Below, one piece after another: positions 1 through 10,812 of a stretch of DNA of 64,000 nt. Where the stretch lies: the NCBI GenBank assembly GCA_943737045.1, contig CALSFV010000260.1, positions 434,001-498,000 on the forward strand, read 5' to 3'. The position numbers and the translations under genes are program-made. The notes beneath the pieces were generated by a model. The model searched no databases and was not told the DNA's origin. It saw only the letters and a program-made list of their open reading frames with translations. The stretch's first letter is position 1. Each line of letters starts with the position of its first letter. This DNA comes from Parapristionchus giblindavisi. Lineage: Eukaryota; Nematoda; Chromadorea; Rhabditida; Diplogasteridae.

Positions 1-63
1 TACCACTAACATACTTCATGAAAACTAGTAGAATGTATTAACAATGAGAAGAAGAGATGAAAT

Positions 64-262
64 CATACGTGGGCACCACTGCCGCTAGCGGCAATACACC
101 CCCGATTTTTGGCACCCAACCCCCCGATTTTCCAAAAAAATAACTCAAAATGACGAATAAATGCTCCATTTTTTGCTTCCGACCCCCCCCCCCCCCCCCC
201 CCCCGATTTTTGCGTCGGACCCTCCGATTTTCATTTCCAGCGGCAATGCCAGCCCACGTATG
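64..262. mobile_element. MITE, family with CATACxTGGGC termini
   Basis: Begins CATACGTGGGC and ends GCCCACGTATG, with internal AATCGG-type inverted sub-repeats. It contains a run of 22 C at 183-204. Related elements lie at 2317-2510, 5267-5470, 8664-8995 and 23766-23818. No coding capacity. Confidence 0.65.
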
Positions 263-339
263 GATGAAATTCTATAGTTCAATGTCATAGTAAACGATAG
301 AATACTGTTGTTGGGCCTTAACGTATCCAATTTGTTCAG

Positions 340-3300
340 GATGTCGTGCTCCTGGAGAAGGACCGCATCGCCGCGTCTCCCGCAGCGACTTCCTTCCATT
401 CGCCAGGTACGGTAGCAGTATCGATTAGTCTTATTTATGCGCACTCCACTACCTATCAAGTAATCGGCAATTATACTTTTGCACCACATATTATATTACT
501 TATCGATTAACATGATCTATCAGTAATCAATTGATAGCGATTACCGTATTCTTCGAATGGTATTAACTACCGTAATCTTTTGAATGGTATTAACTACCGT
601 AATCTTTTGAATGGTATTAACTACCGTAATCTTTTGAATGGTATTGACTACCGTAATCTCGGCAGGTCTCGTCTCGGCTGCGCATCCCGCCCATCGTTAC
701 AAGCCCATCCTCGCCTACTCGTGCGATCTCTACCAGCGTCTGGAGAAGGAGACTGGAGAGGTGATTGATTGATTGTTATGAATTTATTGATTGATTGTTT
801 TGAATTTATTGATTGATTGATGTGAATTTGATCTCTATGAATGAGCCTAAATAGTTGCCGGATGCGCATATCTGTAATTATGTATATTTATCACATGCTT
901 ACACATGAACGATACTCTATAAATCACACTATCCGAGAGAATTCAACAACCGAATTTTTTTTTGGTATCGACGAAAAATGGATTTTCCTGTTTCATGTAT
1001 GATAATTACAGGCTCCACGAGTGAAGTTCACCGGTACTTGGAAATTCCTTCAAATTGAAAATTCGCTTCAGGGGGTGACCACACAACGATTTGGCGCCTT
1101 TTCCTAAAAGGTTTATTTCGAATCCAATCGATTCAGGAGTGGGTGCACTCGACTCCGTGGCTAATTCTAAGAAACTATTGTCCCGGAGAGTTTTTTGATC
1201 AAAGATCAACGAAGTCTGGAATCGAGAATTTTCGAAATAATTTTCACATTAAATTAATTCTCACTATTTTCCCATGGCGAATGAAAAATTTTTATTTGCT
1301 TAATAGCTTCTTCATATTATATTACACCTTTAGTTTAAAAACTATAATTAATAAAAAATTAGAAGTTTGTGTACGAATCAATTTTGTTTGTTGTATTTAA
1401 TTGTGGTGAGGATTGGCGACGTTCCCTAAAAAGTTTATTTCGAATCCAATCGTTTCGTGAGTGGGCGCAATCGATTCCTTGGCCAATTCTAAGAAACTTT
1501 TGTCTAGGAGAGTTTTTCGATCAAATATCAACGAACGCTGGAATTGGGAATTTTCGAAAAAAATGTTTACATTATATTAATTCTCACTATTTTCCATAAT
1601 TCTCACTACAGAAGCATTTGAGAAAATAAAAAAGTTTACATTCGCTATGGAAAATAGTGAGAATTAATTTAATGTATACATTTTTTTCGAAAATTCCCAA
1701 TTCCAACGTTCGTTGATCTTTGATCGAAAAACTCTCCTATACAAAAGTGTCTTAGAATTGGCCAAGGAATCGATTGCGCCCACTCACAAAACGATTGGAT
1801 TCGCAATAAACTTTTTAGGGAACGTCGCCAATCCTCACCACAATTAAATACAACAAACAAAATTGATTCGTACACAAACTTCTAATTTTTTATTAATTAT
1901 AGTTTTTAAACTAAAGGTGTAATATAATATGAAGAAGCTATTAAGCAAATAAAAAATTTTCATTCGCCATGGGAAAATAGTGAGAATTAATTTAATGTGA
2001 AAATTATTTCGAAAATTCTCGATTCCAGACTTCGTTGATCTTTGATCAAAAAACTCTCCGGGACAATAGTTTCTTAGAATTAGCCACGGAGTCGAGTGCA
2101 CCCACTCCTGAATCGATTGGATTCGAAATAAACCTTTTAGGAAAAGGCGCCAAATCATTGTGTGGTCACCCCCTGAAGCGAATTTTCAATTTGAAGGAAT
2201 TTCCAAGTACCGGTGAACTTCACTCATGGAGCCTGTAATTATCATACATGAAACAGGAAAATCCATTTTTCGTCGATACCGCACCTATGTGGATTTTCTC
2301 AGATAGAGTGATATAACATACATGGGCGGGGTACCTGGAGCTCGATTCTACAGGGGGCATTCGAACGAAAAATGGTTAATTTTACAAAGGGCTTTCACCT
2401 TTTTTATCAAAAATTTCACCTAAACGTCCTTTTTTACAGGGGGGCATTCCACAAATTTTCGAAAAGCCCTAATTTTACAGCGGTCACCCCCATGTCGGCG
2501 CCCATGTATGCTCTATAATATTCTAGTGCGTTTGAAGAGTATTACAAATGTGCAAGTAAAGTGAGACAGAAGTCAACTTAAGGTACGACGTCTCTTTGAA
2601 AGTCTACTTAAAGTAAAGAAAGTGACGTCCCTCACTTTACGGTGCTTCTAAAAACAAGTATGGAAAACTGTGACTGGATTAGGGCGGGCATAATAGTAGT
2701 AGAGGAATTATCGATTGATTGATTGATTATTATCGATTGATTGTTTACAGTCAATCTCGTTCAATCGTCCGGGCACCCTTCGTCTGGCCACGAACGAGAC
2801 TCGTCTCGCGGAGTTCCGTCGTTACGTCGCGCGTGACTACTACAAGGAGGTAGGCGTGTGTTGCGTATGCTGTCGGAACGATTAATTAGTGATCAACGAT
2901 TTGCATGATTGTATCGTAAGATTGTTCAGCTGCATTGAACCCGTACTAAGATTATAACTGTTATCCCTACGTCTGTAATGAAAAAACGCCTGAAATATAT
3001 TTGTAGTTTGTTTTTTTTGTAATCTGTAGTTTGTAGATTGTAATTGACGTGGTTAGAGTGTGTACCTTAATTATAGGACGGCCCTCCAGGTCCGAATGGT
3101 GTGAGGGTAAGTCGTGTGTATGTGATACACATTCCACTGATGATAAGTCACGTAGGCAATCTACAATAGCCCTAGTAATGCTATGCGTCTGGCAAATTCA
3201 TGTTTCAGCTTATACTAATTTCGTGTCTACAAATTTTGTCGATGGTGCTTGAGTACTGTATGTATGTATGTAGCTAAGTACTGTATTAATGCTATTTTCT

Positions 3301-3346
3301 CCAACTATTATGATCATCACGATTACTATTATTATTAGTATTATTT

Positions 3347-3405
<59 letters not shown>

Positions 3406-5470
3406 AATGACCATTGTGTTTGTTATAGTAGTCACGCAGGACAGATTGTAGTAGCTCTAGCAATGCTATGACACTGGCAGATTCACGTTTCAGCCGATAC
3501 TAATACCATGCATGTAGTGTGTAGATTGTTACCTCTGATGAATGCTCCAAACATTAATTTCAAGTAATCCAAACGCTATCCATGATGCACACTAAGGACA
3601 CTGTTATGTATATGATTATATGTATGGGCCTAGCAATCGGTGAAGTGAAAATGCCACAAACAATTCGCCATTTATCCTGATTTTTTTCTAAGCTACTTCG
3701 AGGGGACAGGATTTTGGCATACCCCTACATACGTGCAAATCTTAACCAAAGTACAAAAAAGTTTCATTTCGTACATGTTTAACTTTTAAACTGTAACTGT
3801 TTAAAAGTCATTTTCATCACCTTCTGCTTGGTCCTTACAGATAACGCATCATATAGTTAGTTCGCATTTTAACACAATAGAAGTTGCGGTAGCTACGTAA
3901 CGCCTTCTTTCATAGGCAGCCATATACATCATATATGTTGTGTGTGTGCGCGCGGTGATTACGGTGTGGTGTATATGATGGTGTGCGTCTTTGCAGGGCG
4001 ACGTTTGCAAGACGACCCTGCTCACCCCCGATGAGGTACACGCCATGGTGCCCCATCTCAATCGCAATGATGTAAGTGGAATTATGGAATTATAAAGAAA
4101 ATTGAAAAAGAAGGGACTAAAGTGGGATGTGTTAGAGATTTTTCATGAAAAAAACTATAATAAATCTTAAATGATCCAGAATTAGAGTAAGCTGGGCATG
4201 GAGTACTCATTTTCAGTGAAAATGAGAAAATTACTGCTCAGTTATGTCTTTCGTCAATCTATGACTTTGAGGAAACACTTTTATGCCTGTCATTGGACAT
4301 TTCAAATCATAGTGAAACTTGAAAGGGCAGGGTTGTTAGTGATCAGTTGAATTGATGAAGCTGGGGATTCTGATGGCATTATTGATTGTTTGGGAATACC
4401 GTACACCGTTATGTTTCTTTGTCTCAATCTTATCTCTATTGATCTGTATATTCATAGGTCGAAAAGTGTGTTACAAAGTTACAAGAATCGAAAATCCTGA
4501 CCGGATTTTGAAAACCGATGGGCTAGCTATTAGACCTATGGGTTCAGGTTCAATTTATCAGCGACCAAACCCGTCTGGCCTTCGCCGAGGTCCCTCTCAT
4601 ACCTCGCTCGACCTATGTCCATATTTCTTCCTTCCAGATCCTCGGAGGCCTGTACACGTCGAACGACGGTTTCGTGGACGCTCGCGGTCTCAATCGGGCT
4701 CTCGTGGCCGGCGCGGTCAAGGGTGGCTCCAGTGTCGTCAATCAGACCATCCCCGACTTTATTCGATACGAGAAGGTGTGATTTAGTTAATCTTTTATTT
4801 ATTTATTTCTTTATTCCATCAAATATAATAATAAAAGGTGATATGTATAGGACCAGAAGAGGGATAGATGGATTTAATTTAATTCATCGTACATCACAAA
4901 GATGCGGAAGGTATTGAAACAGCGAGCATATGAGAGCACGTGGTGTAGCCACAAGAACGAGTAATATAGAACGAGTATAAGCTGCTGGAAACTAGAATGT
5001 AGCGGCTTGAAATTGCGTAAAATGTTGTAGTTGATTTAGCTGGTATACGTTAAGATCATGTGATTGCATGCCCTGCTGATTTCCTGTTTTAACTAGATGT
5101 CTTGATAGGAACAAAATTTCGTTGTTGATCTTCTTGATTCTGATTGTGAGGTTCTGAAAAAGCGGAACGCATTAGATCTTCCAATTGCTTGTAGTCCAGT
5201 TATTATGAACATCACGATTATTATTATTATTACTACTATTATTATTATTATTATTATTATTATTATCATACATGGGCAGCCTTTGCCGCTGGAAATTAAA
5301 ATCGGGTGGTTCCGTCGCAAAAATCGGGTGGATTGGACGCAAAAATTTCATTTTCGAGTGAATTTTGACTAAATAGTTATCATTTTTTGAATGAATTTCT
5401 GCTAAATCGGGTGGGTTGGGCGCCAAAACCGGGTGGGTCTTGTCGCTAGCGGCAATGCAGCCCATGTATG

Positions 5471-5512
<42 letters not shown>

Positions 5513-8500
5513 TTCAGTCATCGGGCGAGTATCTGGTGGGTCTGGCGGACGGATCGCTCATCCGCACGCGCAATCTGATCAACGCGGGCGGCATCTGGGC
5601 CAACGACATTGCCCGTCTCTCGGGGCACGAATTGCCCATGCTCATCGTCGAGCACCAGTACGCTGTGGTCAAGGTGAGATATGACAATACTCTCGCAGAC
5701 GAAGAAAACGAGAGAGTGTGGTTAGAGTGTTTCAAATTAGTTGTCAAGGTGAGGGAGTGACAATAGATAGAAGGAGATATTAATGGAGTGAAACATGAAA
5801 GTGCGAGCTTGTTAATTCGTTTATTTATGTGTCACTCCCGTGATAGGTGTGACAGCAAATACAGAAATGATAGGTGCAGTAATAATAGTAATAGCATGGA
5901 CTTCAGGGAAGGTGAGAATGATTAGATGTTACGTGGAAGGATATGATAGTGGAATGAATTGTACGCCGTGGTCAAGGTGAAAGTGACATTAGATATAGTA
6001 GATAGAAAGATGGCAATACTCTCTCGCAGGCGAAGAAAGCGAGAGAATGTGGTCAGAGAGTGTTTCAAATTAGCTATGGATGTGCCTTTAATGGAGTGAA
6101 ATATGAAAGTGAGATTTCTGGTTGTGAGATGGTTGTCCGAGCAAATGATGTGGTACAGTGATGGATATGTCAATGGAGTGAAACATGAAAGTGCTAGGTC
6201 AATTTTTAATTTCATATGCTCTCTTTTTTGTACCACAAGTAATCATGAACTATGAATGAGCATTTATGCAATTATTTATAATTACGCAGTGCCTAACGTT
6301 ATGTTTATGCCATATTATTCCACCGGATAGCTCAGATGTGCCAATGTATTCCATAGTGCCAATCAGGGCTGGGACACAAAACGTTTTCTTGACACAAAAA
6401 TTTTGTGTACACAAAAAACACAAAAATATTTTTTTGTGTACACAAAACACAAAAAAACACAAAAATATTTTTCTCTAGATTTGAGCAAGTTTATAGCTAA
6501 TAAAAAAGATATTTTTCAATATAGAACTTGAACGCGAACAAAACAGCATGTAATATTAGTTCAAAAAAGAACAGCGACCAAGAAACCTATGAGTCTGGTT
6601 TTCGGCTGAACGAAAACGGAGATATCAAGCTTCAAATTACTGATAAAAGGAAATTCTATACCAAAATTATCCGATTTTCGCAAAATTTACAATTTTGCAG
6701 ATAAAATTTTACTATACAAATCGACTAATATCATCGATTTTCTCCCTGAAAATCATGTAAAATCAGAAAATTGACACCAATTTTTTTGTGTTATTTTGTG
6801 TCTCATTTACACAAAATTTTTACACAAAATTTTTTGTGTCCAAGACCATGAAAAACACAAAAAAACACAAAACACAAAACACAAAATCCCAGCCCTGGTG
6901 CCAATGTATTTAAGTCTTATATTCGTAACTCATAAGTATTGTATGCTACGATCTAGTAATCGTGGCCTTCTTTCTTACCTCCTGACTTTATAATATTGTT
7001 TAAACATTTAATTATGAATCTTAAAATACCCCCCCCCCTCCAGGTCAGATAAAATTTATTATTAGATGCCGAATTCGAACCATCTGAGCTATCCGGTGGA
7101 ATAATATGGCTAGGGAGCGAAACATGAAAGTGAGAGGTGATCATACTGGGAATTATTTGAAAGAAAGAATCATGTATCTAAAGTGTTCTGACATATTTGC
7201 TATTGGAGTGAAATCATGAACATCCGTACTCAAGGTGTCAAGGAGCGAGTTGTTTACTAGGGAATGGTTTCTTTGATGGTTGAAATCATGGTGAGTGACC
7301 AACATAGTAATATTGAGCATGGTCGAATTAGTAAGAATCAACTTTCAAAAGCTGCGAATGATCGATTTTTAATCGAAACCCGTCGCATATCCGCCGCACA
7401 AAAGACAGCCAAAAAAGATTTTTTGGACTTGATTTCCACTGAAACAGCATTTTTAATTCTTGAACTACCATGCAGACATGAATTGCTGTCGGAGAAATCG
7501 AACTCGAGTTCAAAAAGTGAAAAAAACTTTAAAAATGCAACTTTTTGGCTGTCGTTCGTGCGGCGGATATGCGACGGGTTTCGTTTAAAAATCGATCATT
7601 CGCAGTTTTTGAAAGTTGATTCTTACTAATTCGACCATGCTGAATATTACTATGTAGGTCGCTGACCGTAATTTCAACCATCACAAAAACCATTCCCTAG
7701 TTAGTTGTTGTTTTTCATTATTAGCAAATTATTTTTTTAAAATTAATATTTTACATTTAAATTGTATGCAAAATTATACCTGTACATATATTAATATTGT
7801 TAATTTAGTTTCAACGGTACTGATCTAATAGCGTTATTGATGAATATATTGAATATAATACGAATGTATGAATATATAAATTTATTGAAACATGAAAGTG
7901 AGAAGTATGCTACTGCCATTAATGTGCCTATGTTTTACTTGAGCAAGTCATTACCTAAACTATTACTGAGTAGTGATGATGGATAATTGGTATTAGTGAA
8001 ACATGAAAATGAGAGGCGCACTCGTGAACTTTTACATGGAATGCATATCAGAAACGTATTATCAACCGTTCAAATCGGTTTTTTTGTGATAACAATGTTT
8101 TATAAGTGTCACATTGTCAGACATCAATTTTGCAGCACTAATCAAGTATGTTGCCGGACTGACAATAAACATGGTCAAATTAGTATGAATCTGCTCTTTC
8201 CCAAAAACCGTCAATATTTATGATGCATAGAGTTAGTACCCGAACCTGTCAGAAAGGCTCTCATAGATGCTTTAATTGGCCTGTGCGCTAGAGCTATTGA
8301 GATGAGTTAGTGCTATTATGTATGATTATGGTTTGAAACGTGTATGTGAGGGCCAGGGGTGTACGGGAAATTTTTTTCGGGAAATTTCGGGAAAAAAAAT
8401 ATTTCCCGGATTCAAAAGTCGGGAAAATCGGGAAATTTCCGGGAAAGTCTGATTTTTCGCTAAAAGCTCGTACAACGTCACTTTTTGTATTCAAAACTGA

Positions 8501-10761
8501 GATTTCCTTGCATATATGAAAGATAAGTCACTTGGTCTGCTCATAGTTAGCAGAAATTCGCACGTATTCATTTTTGGTAATTGCTCATCGAAATGGCCTT
8601 AGAACAGGTCTCCTAACCATGAAGTAACGGTCAAACATTTCATTTCGAGATTCCGTTAAACTCTTACGTGGACACACTTAGTTGTTGGAAATAAAAATCG
8701 GAAGGGTCGGACACCAAAATCTGGTGGGCGGGACGCAAGAAAAATGACTGTAAAAAACCTTACTAAACAACTTGAAATATTTTTTGCTAAAAAATAATAA
8801 ACTCGATTATTTGCTATATTTAACGATGACTGACAAAAGAAATAATCATAATTTTATCACTTATTTGTTATTTGTAAAATTCAAGCAAATTGAATTTCGA
8901 ATTGTTCATCTTCCCACGTTTTTTTCAAATAGGGTGGGTCGGGGTGCTATAAAAAAGGTGGGTTTTGTCGATCGCGGCAATGCCGCCCACGTATGGTTAG
9001 AATCGTCTTTTGCTTTTACTTTCTCAAAATATGCGAAAAAGTTTTCGAAAACTGCTCATTTACGATCTTTTTTTCCTTCGAAAAAACAATTTTTCATGAA
9101 ACGAATTTCCCGAATTTTTTTGTCGGGAAATCGGGAAATAACTTTTCCCGAAAAAGTTCGGGAAATTTCGGGAAAGGTCGGGAAATTTTTCACACCCCTG
9201 GTGAGGGGTAAAATCTTAATATAATATTATTCCTAAAATCCTGTTTTTTTGTTCATTCTTGCTCTCATTAATCGTTTAGCAGTTGTCAGCACGGGAAATG
9301 CTGCGTTGTTGACTACTTTTATTCATTGATTGTAGATCGAGGAGAAGTTTATTGATTGATTGTAGATCAAGGAAATATTTATTGATTGAGTTCAGCGCTA
9401 GGAGAAGTTTATTGATTGATTTCAGCCCAAGGAGAAGTTGCAAGCCGGTCTGCCCGCAGTGATCGATCACGACTCCACGTTCTACGTGCGCCAATCGGGA
9501 GATGAACTGCTGTTTGGAGGCTTTGAAACGCTCGACAAAGTCAAGATTAGAGAGGATTGGTATAAGAATGGAGTGCCTAAGGGTTAGTTTATTTAAAAAA
9601 ATTATTTTAAAATTATTACTATTAGTAGTAGTAGTATTCGATTTTTTGAAAAGAAAATCTAACCTGTAATGAATGTCTAACATGGATGTCTCGGTCTTTG
9701 CGCTCTAAGTATTCACTATTCTTTTAAATTATTTTGAAATATTAATGCGATATGGAGAGTTCATTTATTTTATTTGTAAAAAATATTTAAATAATTTTAA
9801 AATTAAATTGTATATTTCCAGCCGGCAGTGTCTCCATCCAGCCCCACTTTGATCGTCTATCGCGTGCGTACGAACGCGCCCAGGAACTGCTGCCCGCCCT
9901 CAAGGGAGCTGATGTAAGTGTATTTTGTAATATGTATTTTGTTTTTAGTATCATAGGTCGAAAGTATGTTACAAAGAACCAAGCCTGACCGGATTTTGAG
10001 TCAAAATTTCACATAAATCGAAAAACCTGACCGGATTTTGAAAACCGATAACCTAGCTATACGGCTTATGGTTAGTATTCTTTTGTTGCTTTTGAATTAC
10101 GATCAAGAAAACCTCCGATTTGCGCTAATTCAAGCGGATTTGCTAAACTAGCCGGTTTGATGTTTCTGAATGAGTATGAGAGAGAGGAGGAGGGATATCA
10201 TTGCTTAAATTCTACTATCGTTGGATCGATATAACATCAGCTATGTATTGCAGCTCGAAGCGCGTGCCGCCGTCTTCAGTATGACCGCTGATGGATACCC
10301 GCTGGTGAGTCTGACCTACCGTATGCTGACCTCCGTTTCCCTAATTATCGTGTTTTGACAACCGAATCCCTGATTATCGTATCCTGTCTACCGTATCCCT
10401 GATTATCGTCTCCCTGACTACTGTATCCCTGATTATCGTATCCCTGACTACTGTATCCCTGATTATCGTATCCTGTCTACCGTATCTCTGACAACCGTAT
10501 CCCTGCCTACCGTATCCCAGAATTAATATTCGATTTGCAGGTCGGACCGTTCGACAAGAACTACTGGGTGTCGACGGCTTTCCTCGACGGAGTCTCGTCA
10601 GCCGGAGGACTTGGCAAGGTATTGTAGTACACGAGTGCTGGCTATCGACAAGTGACTTTATAAACGTAGTACATACCGATATATCAATTTAGATATTAGA
10701 TGGCAAGGTGTAAAGGGGACATAGCGCATTTTTATTAGGATAATGAGCTTTAATTTTTATC

Positions 10762-10812
<51 letters not shown>

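Larger units (their letters stand above)
5658..8020 (+). repeat. Degenerate intronic repeats, including copies of an exon end and donor
   Basis: The exon end TACGCTGTGGTCAAG|GTGAGA (5659-5679) is partly repeated at about 5740-5753 and again at 5961-5981. The motif GGAGTGAAACATGAAAGTG recurs near 5785, 6094, 6175, 7115, 7885 and 7998 with changes. The 3.75 kb intron (5674-9425) thus appears grown by local duplication and later invaded by MITEs. Confidence 0.6.

Noticed and set aside
183..204. Run of 22 cytosines as a biological signal
   Set aside because: A homopolymer inside a MITE; length is probably unreliable and no function can be argued.
1006..2238. Identical 67-residue frames on opposite strands
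   Set aside because: They come from the two arms of one palindrome; codon pattern and neighbours give no sign of a real protein.
4352..4786. 144-residue frame overlapping exon 4638-4775
   Set aside because: Only the exon portion is coding, and in a different frame (ILGGLYTSND...); the long frame is a shadow.
10316..10520. CRISPR-like regular spacing of repeats
   Set aside because: Units are contiguous minisatellite variants in a eukaryotic intron, with no unique spacers.
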